64,000 bases of DNA, taken from Alistipes sp. (GTDB lineage: Bacteria; Bacteroidota; Bacteroidia; Bacteroidales; Rikenellaceae). Under the pieces are notes generated by a model, which saw only the letters and a program-made list of their open reading frames with translations, was not told where the DNA came from and ran no database searches. Shown here one piece after another: positions 26,255 through 36,299 of the stretch; position 1 is the stretch's first letter, and every line of letters starts with the position of its first letter. A program made the position numbers and the translations under genes. The DNA is taken from contig JAGBCY010000023.1 of assembly GCA_017937765.1 (NCBI GenBank), forward strand, positions 1 to 64,000. Direction: 5' to 3'.

Positions 26255-26887
26255 ATGAACCACGAACTGATTAAGAGATACTTCCCCGAGATTACGGAGC
26301 ACAAGGCCGAGCAGTACGAACGTCTCGGCGAGCTCTACGCGGAGTGGAACAGCCGCATAAACGTCATCTCGCGTAAGGATATGGAGCACCTCTACACGCG
26401 CCACATCCTCCACTCGTTGGCCATAGCCAAGGTGTGTCGTTTCGAGCCCGGCGCGAAGGTTGTGGACATAGGCTGCGGTGGCGGCTTTCCGTCGGTGCCG
26501 CTGGCTATTATGTTCCCCGAGACGGAGTTCGTGGGTGTCGACTCGATAGGCAAGAAGATACGCGTGGTGGAGGGCATCGCGGCGGGTGCCGACATACGAA
26601 ATCTCCGCGCCGTGAACTCACGTGCCGAACAGCTCGGCGAGAAGTTCGACTACGTGGTATCGCGTGCCGTGACCGAAATGGCAAGGTTTATGCCGTGGGC
26701 TTGGCCATTGCTACGCAAGGGTACGGACAAGGGCTCGCTACCCAACGGCGTGCTCTACCTCAAGGGTGGCGACTTGGCCGAGGAGCTGGCCGCAACGCGT
26801 CGAGGGTGGGATATCTATGACATTCGCACGATGTTCGACGACGAATTCTTCGATACTAAGAAGGTGGTATATACACCATACAAATAG
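26255..26887 (+). CDS. rsmG: 16S rRNA (guanine527-N7)-methyltransferase
   Basis: 210 aa from the ATG at 26255. It methylates G527 of 16S rRNA with S-adenosylmethionine. The SAM-binding motif VVDIGCGGGFPSVPLAI (about 68-84) and VGVDSIGKK are typical of RsmG, as is the N-terminal LYAEWNSRINVISRKD and the YVVSRAV motif. It is followed after 3 bp by the DUF4954 gene, so the GT-sigma-rsmG-DUF4954 genes form one tight transcript. Confidence 0.94.
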   Translation: MNHELIKRYFPEITEHKAEQYERLGELYAEWNSRINVISRKDMEHLYTRHILHSLAIAKVCRFEPGAKVVDIGCGGGFPSVPLAIMFPETEFVGVDSIGKKIRVVEGIAAGADIRNLRAVNSRAEQLGEKFDYVVSRAVTEMARFMPWAWPLLRKGTDKGSLPNGVLYLKGGDLAEELAATRRGWDIYDIRTMFDDEFFDTKKVVYTPYK

Positions 26888-26890
26888 CTT

Positions 26891-28612
26891 ATGCACAACG
26901 AGCTACGACATATCACCCCCGCAGAGCGCGAGGCATTGAAACTCCGAGGCTGCTATGCCGAGGAGTGGGAGCGTGTGACTGTTGCCGAGGATTTCTGCCC
27001 CGAGCAACTTCGCAACGTGCGCTTCGAGGGTAGCGTGGCCGTAGGCTCCAAGACCCGCATCTACGACTCGACAATCGCCAACTACTCGATAGGCAGCGAC
27101 TGCCTCATTGACGACGTGCTACGTATGGAGTGTCGCTGGGCCTCGACCTTTGGTGAGGGTGTGCGCGTGGCAGCCGCCAACGAGAATGGCGGACGCAGCT
27201 CGGTGATATACCGCGAGCTGACATCGCAGGTGGCATACCTGATGACCATAATGCGCAACCGCCCCGAGATGGTTGCACGCCTCGAGACGATGGCTACGGC
27301 ACGCGCCGAGGAGCATCGCGCGGAGATGGGTCGTGTGGAGGCGGGATGCAGGATTGTGGGTGCGAAGTTCATCCGCGAGGTAAACATCGAGGCGGGAGCC
27401 ACGATCGAGGGTGCGTCGCTTTTGGAGAACGGCACCGTGGGACGTGGTGCAACGATAGGCATCGACGTGCGCTGCCGCGACTTCATCATCGACTGCGCGG
27501 CACGCGTAGATGGAGCCTCGATGGTCGAGCGATGCTTCGTGGGCGAGAATAGCGTCGTCGACAATGGCTTCACGGCCATCGACACGCTAATGTTTGCCAA
27601 CTGTCACTTCGAGAACGGCGAGGCGGCATCGGTCTTTGCCGGTCCCTTCACCGTCTCGCACCATAAGTCGTCGTTGCTCATCGCCGGTGTCTTCTCGTTC
27701 TTCAACGCCGGTAGCGGCACCAACCAGTCGAACCACCTCTTCAAGAGCGGTGCTGTGCATCAGGCTGTACACCAGCGCGGCACGAAGTTCGGCAGCGGCG
27801 CATACGTTATGTCGCCCGCAATCGAGGGACCCTATACCGTGGTGCTCGGAAGCCACACGCGTCACCACGACACGCAGGATATGCCCTACTCCTATTTGGT
27901 CGAGGAGGCGGGACGCTCGACACTTATGCCCGCCCTCGCGCTCAAGAGCTACGGCACGGTGCGCGACATCGAGAAGTGGAGAGCCCGAGATAGACGCGAG
28001 CTCAAGCACGACAATATATGCTTCGAGGAGTTCAACCCCTTCATCACGGGCAAGATGCTCCGCGGCGTGGATACACTCACACGCCTGCGCGAAGGAGACC
28101 CCGAAGCTAAGACATATAGCTACAACCGCACCACGATACGCTCGTCGATGATCGAGCGCGCTGTGAAGATGTACAACCAGGCCATCGGTGCCTCCATTGG
28201 CATTATGCTCCGCGACGGCGACTACCGCACGACAACGGCTGCGGGCGACGAGTGGATCGACCTCGGCGGTCAGTACCTGCCTTTAGGCGAGGTAGAGCGC
28301 ATAATGGGGAGTATCGCACGCGAAGAGTTAGGCCTCGACGATATCAGCGCGGAGCTCCGCTCACTGTTTACGCGATACAAGGATATGGCTGCGGCCTACG
28401 CCTACGAGCTACTGTCGACACTCCTCGGCCACGAGGCGGAGGATGCGGAGGTCGAGGAGATCATCGGTGCTGCGGAGAACATCATCACCCATATGCGCGA
28501 GGTTACCGACGACGACCGCCAGCGCGACACGAGCCTCGATATGATGGTAGGCTACGGCTACGACTTCCGCGATACGCGGGAGCACGAAGCCGACTTTAGA
28601 AATACACGTTAG
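26891..28612 (+). CDS. DUF4954 family left-handed beta-helix protein
   Basis: 573 aa. The middle of the protein is rich in hexapeptide-type repeats (VGSKTRIYDSTIANYSIGSD near 51; IEAGATIEGASLLENGTVG near 177; CFVGENSVVDNGFTAI) typical of left-handed beta-helix acyl/nucleotidyl-transferase-like folds. A conserved block near 250-350 (AGPFTVSHHKSSLLIAG, NQSNHLFKSGAVHQ) is characteristic of the Bacteroidetes DUF4954 family. The C-terminal ~100 residues are helical and charged. The reaction is unknown. Confidence 0.8.
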   Translation: MHNELRHITPAEREALKLRGCYAEEWERVTVAEDFCPEQLRNVRFEGSVAVGSKTRIYDSTIANYSIGSDCLIDDVLRMECRWASTFGEGVRVAAANENGGRSSVIYRELTSQVAYLMTIMRNRPEMVARLETMATARAEEHRAEMGRVEAGCRIVGAKFIREVNIEAGATIEGASLLENGTVGRGATIGIDVRCRDFIIDCAARVDGASMVERCFVGENSVVDNGFTAIDTLMFANCHFENGEAASVFAGPFTVSHHKSSLLIAGVFSFFNAGSGTNQSNHLFKSGAVHQAVHQRGTKFGSGAYVMSPAIEGPYTVVLGSHTRHHDTQDMPYSYLVEEAGRSTLMPALALKSYGTVRDIEKWRARDRRELKHDNICFEEFNPFITGKMLRGVDTLTRLREGDPEAKTYSYNRTTIRSSMIERAVKMYNQAIGASIGIMLRDGDYRTTTAAGDEWIDLGGQYLPLGEVERIMGSIAREELGLDDISAELRSLFTRYKDMAAAYAYELLSTLLGHEAEDAEVEEIIGAAENIITHMREVTDDDRQRDTSLDMMVGYGYDFRDTREHEADFRNTR

Positions 28613-28658
28613 CTTAACGCAAACAATAATTACACTATAACTAAAACCAACTAAGACT

Positions 28659-29585
28659 ATGGAGAAAGTAAAAGTTTTGATTATCGGTAGCGGTCCTGCT
28701 GGCTTCACAGCAGCAATCTACACCTCACGCGCCAACCTCTCACCCGTACTCTACGAGGGTATTGAGCCCGGCGGTCAGCTCACAACAACAACCGAGATTG
28801 AGAACTTCCCCGGCTACCCCGAGGGTATCACCGGCACGCTTATGATGGAGGATCTTAAGAAGCAGGCATTGCGCTTCGGTGCCGACGTTCGTCGCGGCAT
28901 CATCACCGACATCGACTTCTCGGAGCGTCCCTTCAAGGTTACCGTCGACCACGAGCACCAGATCGAGGCTGAGTCGGTTATCGTTTGTACGGGTGCCACG
29001 GCTAAGTACCTCGGCTTGGAGTCGGAGGCTAAGTATCGCGGTATGGGCGTTAGTGCTTGTGCTACGTGCGACGGCTTCTTCTATCGCAAGCGCGATGTTG
29101 CCGTTGTAGGTGGTGGTGACACTGCTTGCGAGGAGGCTACCTACCTCGCATCTATCTGCCGCAAGGTCTACCTCATCGTTCGTAAGAACTACCTCCGTGC
29201 ATCGAAGGCTATGCAGGAGCGCGTGTTCAACACCCCCAACATCGAGGTTCTCTTCGAGCACAACACCGTTGAGGTACTGGGCGACGACGAGGGTGTAACC
29301 GGCGCACTCCTTAAGCACAGCGTTACGGGCGAGGAGCGCACCATCGACATTATGGGCTTCTTCCTCGCTATTGGCCACCACCCCAACGTCGAGGTGTTCA
29401 AGGGTCAGCTCGAGCTCGACGAGCAGGGCTACATCAAGGTTGTTCCTGGCACGTCGAAGACATCTGTCGAGGGCGTATTCGCCGCTGGTGACGTTAAGGA
29501 TCCCCACTACCGTCAGGCTATCACGGCTGCAGGCTCGGGCTGTATCGCAGCTCTCGACTGCGAGCGTTGGTTGCTTGCCCAGTAA
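28659..29585 (+). CDS. trxB: thioredoxin-disulfide reductase
   Basis: 308 aa, standard for low-molecular-weight TrxB. It transfers electrons from NADPH via FAD to thioredoxin in the cytoplasm. Motifs: FAD-binding GSGPAGFTAA (10-19), redox-active CATC (C134, C137), NADPH-binding GGGDTACEEA (151-160) and the C-terminal FAD motif VFAAGDVKD. It is followed after 9 bp by rnz. Confidence 0.95.
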   Translation: MEKVKVLIIGSGPAGFTAAIYTSRANLSPVLYEGIEPGGQLTTTTEIENFPGYPEGITGTLMMEDLKKQALRFGADVRRGIITDIDFSERPFKVTVDHEHQIEAESVIVCTGATAKYLGLESEAKYRGMGVSACATCDGFFYRKRDVAVVGGGDTACEEATYLASICRKVYLIVRKNYLRASKAMQERVFNTPNIEVLFEHNTVEVLGDDEGVTGALLKHSVTGEERTIDIMGFFLAIGHHPNVEVFKGQLELDEQGYIKVVPGTSKTSVEGVFAAGDVKDPHYRQAITAAGSGCIAALDCERWLLAQ

Positions 29586-29594
29586 CAGCCCGCT

Positions 29595-30518
29595 ATGGCT
29601 TTCAGCGTAACGATTCTCGGTAACTCGTCAGCTAAGCCTACGCCAACAGCCCACCCGTCGGCTCAGGTAGTCAACCTCAACGAGCAATACTACCTCCTTG
29701 ACGCGGGCGAGGGCGTACAACAGCAGCTCATAAGGCGCGGCATAAATCCGCTGCGCCTTAGGGCTGTGTTTATCTCGCACCTGCACGGCGACCACTGCTT
29801 CGGTCTCTTTCCGCTAATCTCGACGCTCGGCCTTATGGGCAAGCGCACGCCGCTCGATGTCTACGCCCCGGCACCTATGGGCGAGATCCTCGACTACCAT
29901 CTGCGCTACTTCGACAGCGAGCTACCCTACGAGGTCAAGTGGCACGAGGTGCGCACTACGGAGCATCGTATCGTAATGGAGAACAACACCTTAGAGGTGT
30001 GGTCGATACCTTTGCGTCACCGTGTGCCCGCCGCGGGCTACCACTTCCGCGAGAAGCAGCCGGAACGTAACGTCGACAAGTTCAAGATTGAGAAATATGG
30101 TCTTAAGATCGCACAGATAGTGGCGGCCAAGCGCGGCGAGGATATAACGCTCGAGAGCGGTGAGGTGGTCCCCAACGACGAGCTGACGTATATCCCCTAT
30201 AAGGCACGCTCCTACGCCTATCTGTCCGACACGGCATACTCGGCGAAGGCTGCCGAGCGCGTCGCTGGCGTCGACCTCCTCTACCACGAGACTACGTACT
30301 CCGCGGCCGACGAGCAGTGGGCCGGTGGACGTGGCCACTCAACCACAACGGAGGCAGCTAAGGCAGCCACCAAGGCGGGAGCTAAGAGGCTGATTATTGG
30401 TCACTTCTCGTCGCGATACAAGGATTTCGAGGCCCTACGTGACGAGTGCCGCGAGATATTTCCGAACACCGATGTTGCCGCCGAGGGCGAGACATTCATA
30501 ATCGAAGAGGAACGATGA
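29595..30518 (+). CDS. rnz: ribonuclease Z (tRNA 3'-endonuclease)
   Basis: 307 aa, short-form RNase Z of the metallo-beta-lactamase fold. It removes 3' trailers from tRNA precursors. The metal-binding HLHGDHCFGLFPL motif (about 63-75), the DTAYSAKAAE region (about 214) and GHFSSRYKD (about 274) are present. The stop overlaps the start of the next gene (ATGA). Confidence 0.94.
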   Translation: MAFSVTILGNSSAKPTPTAHPSAQVVNLNEQYYLLDAGEGVQQQLIRRGINPLRLRAVFISHLHGDHCFGLFPLISTLGLMGKRTPLDVYAPAPMGEILDYHLRYFDSELPYEVKWHEVRTTEHRIVMENNTLEVWSIPLRHRVPAAGYHFREKQPERNVDKFKIEKYGLKIAQIVAAKRGEDITLESGEVVPNDELTYIPYKARSYAYLSDTAYSAKAAERVAGVDLLYHETTYSAADEQWAGGRGHSTTTEAAKAATKAGAKRLIIGHFSSRYKDFEALRDECREIFPNTDVAAEGETFIIEEER

Positions 30519-31255
30519 CAAAGGCAGAGATACAATTCATACGCTCGCTCGCCGACAAGCGCACGCGCGACAGCGAGGGGCTCTTCATCGCCGAGGGTGT
30601 TAAACTCGTCGAGGAGATTCGTGCGTCGGACTACCACATTCGTCGTATCTACACCACGCGCACCGACATCGTGGGTGCGGAGGTGGAGCGCGTCGAGCGT
30701 AAGGATATGGAGCGTATCTCGGAGCTCAAGAGTGCCTCCGACACCCTGGCCGTGGTTGAGAAGCCGCGCCACAGGCTGTCGCTCGCTAAGATAAAAAGGG
30801 AGCTGATCCTTGCTCTCGATGGGGTGCAGAATCCCGGAAACCTAGGTACAATTATACGCCTTGCCGACTGGTTTGGCGTTAAGGATATCATCTGCTCAGC
30901 CGAGTGTGCCGACTGCTTCAACCCCAAGGTGATACAGGCCACGATGGGCGCGATCCTGCGCGTGAGGGTTCACTACGTAGGGAATCTCGCCGAATTTCTT
31001 AACGAGGCACATCGCGAGGGTATGCCTATATATGGCACACTCTTAGATGGCGAAAATATTTATACTAAGGGACTTACGGACTATGGCGTTATCGTTATGG
31101 GTAACGAGGGTCGCGGTCTTACGGAGGAATGTCGCCGCGAGCTTAGCGAGCGGTTACTAATTCCGCCCTACCCCGCCGACTCACCCACCTCCGAGTCGCT
31201 GAACGTAGCGATGGCAACGGGTATAATACTTGCCGAGTTCCGTCGCCCGAGATAG
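30515..31255 (+). CDS. TrmH/SpoU family RNA methyltransferase
   Basis: 246 aa from the ATG at 30515, which overlaps the rnz stop as ATGA; the frame is open upstream inside rnz, but this start matches the family N-terminus (MTKAEIQFIRSL). An N-terminal substrate-binding domain precedes the SPOUT domain with LDGVQNPGNLGTIIRLADWF (about 102-121), VIVMGNEGRGLTEE (about 189) and SLNVAMATGI (about 227), the three SpoU motifs. It 2'-O-methylates a ribose in rRNA or tRNA; the site is not predictable. Confidence 0.9.
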   Translation: MTKAEIQFIRSLADKRTRDSEGLFIAEGVKLVEEIRASDYHIRRIYTTRTDIVGAEVERVERKDMERISELKSASDTLAVVEKPRHRLSLAKIKRELILALDGVQNPGNLGTIIRLADWFGVKDIICSAECADCFNPKVIQATMGAILRVRVHYVGNLAEFLNEAHREGMPIYGTLLDGENIYTKGLTDYGVIVMGNEGRGLTEECRRELSERLLIPPYPADSPTSESLNVAMATGIILAEFRRPR

Positions 31256-31265
31256 ATGAAAAATT

Positions 31266-31303
31266 AATAGAGAGTAATCAGCTATGGTTACTCTCTATTT
31301 TTA
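31266..31303. terminator. bidirectional intrinsic terminator
   Basis: A 12-bp perfect stem (AATAGAGAGTAA 31266-31277 with its complement 31288-31299) has T-runs on both outer sides and lies between convergent methyltransferase and ung genes. Confidence 0.85.
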
Positions 31304-31308
31304 TCTTC

Positions 31309-31357
31309 ACTCGCTACTCGCTACTCACTACTCACTACTAATTACTCATTACTATTG
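31309..31357. repeat. heptanucleotide tandem repeats, second locus
   Basis: Reads in 7-bp steps as ACTCGCT, ACTCGCT, ACTCACT, ACTCACT, ACTAATT, ACTCATT, ACTATTG, just before the ung stop codon. It is related to the block at 19797-19862. Confidence 0.88.
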
Positions 31358-31359
31358 TA

Positions 31360-32025
31360 CTACCATCGTATCGGCTCCTTGCCGAGGCTCTCGAGATAAC
31401 GATTAGCCTCGGAGAAGTGCTTGCAGCCGAAGAAGCCACGGTAGGCCGAGAGTGGCGATGGATGCACGGCACGGAGGATCAGGTTGCGCTGCGGATCAGC
31501 AATGGCACCCTTACGCTGCGCATAGCTACCCCAAAGCATATATACCACACCCTCCTTGCGCTCGGCGATGGCACGAACAACAGCGTCGGTAAAGAGCTCC
31601 CAGCCACGCCCTGCGTGTGATGCTGCCTCGTGGGCACGTACCGTGAGGACGGCATTCAGGAGCAACACTCCCTGCTCGGCCCAGCGGTCGAGCTCGCCTG
31701 ATGATGGTACGGGAGCACCCACGTCGTCGTGGACCTCCTGAAAGATATTACGTAGCGACGGCGGGAACGGCACGCCCTCGGCAACCGAGAAACAGAGCCC
31801 GTTAGCCTGCCCGGGACCGTGATAGGGATCCTGACCAATGATTACCACCTTGAGCTTAGAAAACGGACACTTGTCGAAGGCACGAAAGATATTACGTCCC
31901 TCGGGGTAGACCGTACCCGAGGCATACTCGCGCTTGACAAATCCGACAAGCTCGTCGAAATAGGGCTTCACGAACTCGTGGGCCAATATCTGCTTCCAAT
32001 CCTCTGCAATGCGTACCTCTGCCAT
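31360..32025 (-). CDS. ung: uracil-DNA glycosylase, family 1
   Basis: 221 aa. It excises uracil from DNA at the start of base-excision repair. The water-activating motif GQDPYHG (64-70, Asp66) and the DNA-intercalating motif HPSPLSAYRG (188-197) are intact, as are LLLNAVLTV and GLCFSV. The gene is monocistronic and divergent from the alkaline phosphatase. Confidence 0.96.
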   Translation of the reverse strand: MAEVRIAEDWKQILAHEFVKPYFDELVGFVKREYASGTVYPEGRNIFRAFDKCPFSKLKVVIIGQDPYHGPGQANGLCFSVAEGVPFPPSLRNIFQEVHDDVGAPVPSSGELDRWAEQGVLLLNAVLTVRAHEAASHAGRGWELFTDAVVRAIAERKEGVVYMLWGSYAQRKGAIADPQRNLILRAVHPSPLSAYRGFFGCKHFSEANRYLESLGKEPIRW

Positions 32026-32048
32026 AGTAAAATCTGGTTGATAATTTC

Positions 32049-32079
32049 TTGCGAAGATACGATATTTTAGCTAATTTTG
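32049..32079 (+). promoter_or_regulatory. promoter for the alkaline phosphatase gene
   Basis: TTG (32049-32051), 20-bp spacer, TAATTTTG (32072-32079), 26 bp before the ATG. Confidence 0.6.
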
Positions 32080-32104
32080 CAATACCATAAAATCGCATAT
32101 AACT

Positions 32105-33166
32105 ATGAAACGAAGACTACTTATCGCGCTGGCTACCATAGCCACGCTCTTCACGGCCGAGGCTCAGGAGGTCAAGAACATCATCTTCCTTATCGGTGAC
32201 GGTATGGGTCTTGGCTCGGTGTCGATGATGCAACTCGAGAACAACTACGAGCCAACGATCTTCGACCGTGCCGAGAACGTAGCTCTGCAAAAGACCTACT
32301 CGCTCGATAACCGTGTGACCGACTCGGCAGCGTCGGGTACGGCACTGGCAACGGGAAACAAGACAAACAATACGGTGCTCGGACAGCTGCCCGATGGCAC
32401 ACCACTCCTGTCGCTCTTCGACGTCGCCGCAGAACGGGATAAGGCAACGGGCGTCGTCGTAACCACCTACCTGCAACACGCCACACCCGGAGCATTCTAT
32501 GCCCACACTGCCTCGCGCCACGACTACACGACAATAGCCGAGCAGCTACTGCGAAGCAACATCGACATAGCCATCGGTGGCGGTATGGCCTTCTTCGACG
32601 AGCGTTACGGCAGCCACGAGGCGGCACTCGAGGCAATAGCCGAGAGCGGATTTCAGCTATACGACAACCTCACAACAGCAGCCGAAGGTAGCGACTCGAA
32701 GCAGCTTATCGTCCTTGCAGACAAGGAGATAGAGCCTCGCGAGGGTTATCTCGCACGCGCTACCGAGAGAGCGATTGCACATCTTGCCACGAACGACGCC
32801 GGCTTCGTGCTTATGGTCGAGGGCTCGATTATCGACGGTATGGGTCACGGCAACGACGCCAGAGGCCAGCAGGGCGAGATGCGCGACTTTATGGAGGCTG
32901 TGGAGGTAGCCGTGGAGTATGCCCAGCACAATCCCGGGACGCTCGTCGTTGTCACTGCCGACCACGAGACTGGCGGTCTTGCCATTGTGAGCGGCAACTC
33001 GGACTTCAACCTCTCGGAACAGGGCATCGAGTATCGCTGGGCAACGGACGGTCATTCGGGTGCGATGGTACCCATATACCTCTATGGCACTGGTGCAGAG
33101 CTTATTAATGGTGTTATGGAGAATAGTGAGCTGGGAGCAAAGCTCAAAGAACTCATATCACACTAA
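32105..33166 (+). CDS. periplasmic alkaline phosphatase
   Basis: 353 aa with a Sec signal peptide (MKRRLLIALATIATLFTAEA, then Q). It has the PhoA-type metal sites: GDGMG (31-35), nucleophile Ser74 in TDSAASGTA (72-80), a GSIIDGMGHGND motif and ADHETGG with a later WATDGHSG His. It hydrolyses phosphomonoesters in the periplasm to supply phosphate. It is shorter than E. coli PhoA, as is usual in Bacteroidetes. It sits 164 bp upstream of a SusC/SusD pair. Confidence 0.92.
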   Translation: MKRRLLIALATIATLFTAEAQEVKNIIFLIGDGMGLGSVSMMQLENNYEPTIFDRAENVALQKTYSLDNRVTDSAASGTALATGNKTNNTVLGQLPDGTPLLSLFDVAAERDKATGVVVTTYLQHATPGAFYAHTASRHDYTTIAEQLLRSNIDIAIGGGMAFFDERYGSHEAALEAIAESGFQLYDNLTTAAEGSDSKQLIVLADKEIEPREGYLARATERAIAHLATNDAGFVLMVEGSIIDGMGHGNDARGQQGEMRDFMEAVEVAVEYAQHNPGTLVVVTADHETGGLAIVSGNSDFNLSEQGIEYRWATDGHSGAMVPIYLYGTGAELINGVMENSELGAKLKELISH

Positions 33167-33290
33167 AAACCAAAAAACACAACCCCATCTTTTTATTAAA
33201 TTAGACAATTCCGTCGGGCGATTCACCCCCAAAATTTTCCTATTCACAAGCAAAAAAGAGGTAAAATAAACATATATAAGATTATTTATC

Positions 33291-33298
33291 TATATTTG
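33291..33298 (+). promoter_or_regulatory. possible -7 element for the SusC/SusD pair
   Basis: TATATTTG lies 32 bp before the SusC ATG in an AT-rich leader; no TTTG at the expected upstream distance was found. Confidence 0.4.
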
Positions 33299-33330
33299 GT
33301 CCGTAAATATATAGAAAGGATAATGTGTGT

Positions 33331-36286
33331 ATGAGTAGATTATTTACGCGAAACATTCTATTTTTCATCGTGTTTCTCGGGCTTATGGCAGAACCTGCTG
33401 CAGCACAGGAGCCCGCAACATCCATAGCAATAACAGGAACAATTATCAACGAGGAGGGTGAGCCCATACCGGGTGCCACGGTATTGGTAAAGGGCAACGA
33501 CCGCTTAGGCGTAGCGACAAACTCCATGGGCGAGTACAAGCTTACCGTACCTTCGGATGCGACCATCGTCGTCACATTCTTGGGCTACAACGACACGACA
33601 TTCGAGGTTACGCCCGACAAAAGTGACTACACCACAACTCTATATCAGGCATCGCAGCGTGTAAACGACGTTGTCATCGTGGGTTATGGCGAGCTTAAGA
33701 AGAGCGACCTCACAGGCTCCGTTTCGGTCATCGGCGAGCGTAGCTTCCACGACCAGCCCGTCAAGAATGTGGCCGACGTACTGCAAGGTCGTACCGCAGG
33801 TGTGGAGGTGACAACATCGAGTGGTATGCCCGGCGCAGGAGCACGTGTGCGCGTGCGCGGTACTACATCTGTTAATAAGAGTAGCGACCCGCTATACGTC
33901 ATCGACGGAATAATATCGTCAAGCGGCCTCGATGGCATAAACCCTCAGGATATAGCCTCGATGCAGATACTCAAGGATGCCTCGTCGACAGCCGTATATG
34001 GCTCGCGTGGTGCTAACGGCGTGGTGCTCATAACGACACGCACGGGCGAGAAAGGCACATCGCGCATATACTTCGACTCGAAGACAGGAATCTCGGAGGT
34101 GCGCAAAAACTACGACCTGATGAACGCCTACGAGTATGCCTTGGCTCTCAACGACATAAAGGGCTCAAATACTATATCGCCGGCTGACCTCGAACTATAC
34201 CGCACGGGGGAGAAGGGCATAAACTGGATAGATCTCCTCACACGTACAGGCATCACGCAGAACTACAACATTGGTGCTACGGGTGGTAGCGACAAGATAC
34301 GCTACATGGTGTCGGGAAATGTCCTCGACCAGCAGGCCGTGACCATAAAGTCGAAGTATATGCGTTATGGTATACGTGCCAACATCGATGCCGATGTGCG
34401 CCCATGGCTCTCCATATCGACAAAGATAAACGGCTCGGTACTACACCAGAAGAATGGAGCACCCAACTGGTTCCATGTGCTCAACTTCTCGCCTACGATG
34501 GAGATGAAAGATCCCGAAACAGGCATATACAACAACGACCCCTACAACATAGGCACGGGAAACAACCCCTATGGCGTTATGCAGGAGAACTATAGCGACT
34601 CGTACAGCTACAACCTCAACGCCAATGCCATGCTCCTCTTCCGCATCGTCAAGGGCCTGACCCTCAGCGTACAGGGAGGCTACGACTTCGACTACGCACC
34701 TTCGTACAGCTTCTCGTCGAGCAAGGTAGCCCCGGGAGCCAAGAGCTCGATGTCGAACAGCGCGGCACTGCACAACTATTGGCAGAATACCAACAACCTA
34801 ACGTATAGCGGCACGTTTGGTCGCCATACGCTCGCGGCAACAGCCGTATGGGAGCTTAGCGGCGTGACCGATAGCAGCATGTCTATAAGTGGCACGGGGC
34901 TGAGCAACGAGAGCGTAGGCTACTGGGATGTGAGCAATGCCGCAACACGCAGCCAGTCGAATGGCTACAGCGAGTCGTCGCTAATGTCGGGCATCGTGCG
35001 CCTAAACTACGACTACGACAAGCGTTACTTCATAACCGCAGCCTTCCGTGCCGATGGCTCGTCTAAGTTCCAGAAGGACCACCGCTGGGGTTACTTCCCC
35101 TCGGCTGCCGTGGCATGGGATATCGCTGCCGAGAGCTTCATGCAGAGTCAGGATGTCGTCGAGCAGCTAAAGCTACGCGCAAGTTATGGTATCACGGGTA
35201 ACGAGGGCATCTCGGCATACAACACACTCGGCCTACTATCAAAGACATCATACGGCTGGGGCACGACGACAGACTACACGGGATATTGGGGCAACACCTT
35301 TGCCACACCAGACCTCACGTGGGAGAAGACATCGCAGATAGACGTCGGCTTAGACCTCACACTCGCGGGCGTAAACATATCATTCGACTGGTTCCGCAAG
35401 AATACCGAGGACCTACTCTTCCAGAAGCAAGTGCCCCTATACAATGGTGGCGGCAAGTACTGGGTAAATCAGGGTGCGCTCCAGAACGAGGGCTACGAGT
35501 TCTCGCTCAACACATTCGTCATCGACCGCGCAGTGAAGTGGGAGACGACAGCAAACGTAACATACATAAAAACATGAGGTTGTAGACCTCGCGGGCGACG
35601 ACTTCCACCTTACAGCAAACTACAGCGACCTCGGTGGCGAGATGCAGATAATGAAGCCGGGCTACCCCTTGGGCTCGTTCTACGTCTACGACTGGGCGGG
35701 CTTCGATGAGCATGGTGCCAACCTCTACCGCAAGGCTGATGGCTCGCTTACGACAGCACCCACGGCTGCCGACCGCATCATACGCGGCTGCGCATCGCCC
35801 AAGTGGATGGCAGGATGGAACAACACCATCATCTGGCGCAACCTCTCGGTCAACATATTCTTCAACGGTGCCTTCGACTATGACCGTCTGAATATCAGCC
35901 GCTTTACCACAGCATCAATGAGCGGTGTGTCGCGCTTCATCACACTCCGCGATGCCTATTTCCGCGGCTGGGACTATGTCGATGATAAGAGCCAAGCGCT
36001 ATATCCGAGCGTGACAAATACGGACAATAAGAGCTACGCCAACTCTACGCTATGGTTGGAGGATGCCTCGTTCATCAAGCTCAAGAACATAAGCATCGCC
36101 TACACCATACCTCGCCACCTGACACGTGTGGTAGACATACAAATATCCGTAAGCGCGCAGGATGTATTCACGCTGAGCAAGTATAAGGGTATGGACCCCG
36201 AGGTATATTCGAGCTACGACGGCATAGACTATGGTGCCTATCCCGTTCCGCGCACATACACCGTAGGTCTTAAACTAACATTCTAA
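33331..36286 (+). pseudogene. SusC/RagA TonB-dependent receptor, interrupted by a frameshift
   Basis: The ATG at 33331 (MSRLFTRNILFF) gives a signal peptide, followed by a carboxypeptidase-regulatory-like domain (about 30-110), a TonB box region (VVIVGYGELKKSD), a plug with the SusC signature (GSRGANGVVLITT) and a long barrel. The first frame ends with a TGA at 35575-35577; the homologous continuation resumes at 35576 in another frame (EVVDLAGDDFHL) and runs to 36286 with a normal C-terminal strand (VPRTYTVGLKLTF). Removing one A from the A5 run at 35568-35572 restores a single ~985-residue protein. Together with SusD it would import a glycan or peptide. The cause may be a real mutation or a sequencing error. 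Confidence 0.92.
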
Positions 36287-36299
36287 CATGCACGATAAT

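Noticed and set aside
33325..33330. GTG start two codons upstream of SusC
   Set aside because: The ATG at 33331 gives a cleaner signal peptide; the GTG adds only two residues.
35560..35580. Programmed ribosomal frameshift in SusC
   Set aside because: There is no canonical slippery heptamer plus downstream structure evident, and programmed shifting is not known for SusC; mutation or sequencing error is simpler.
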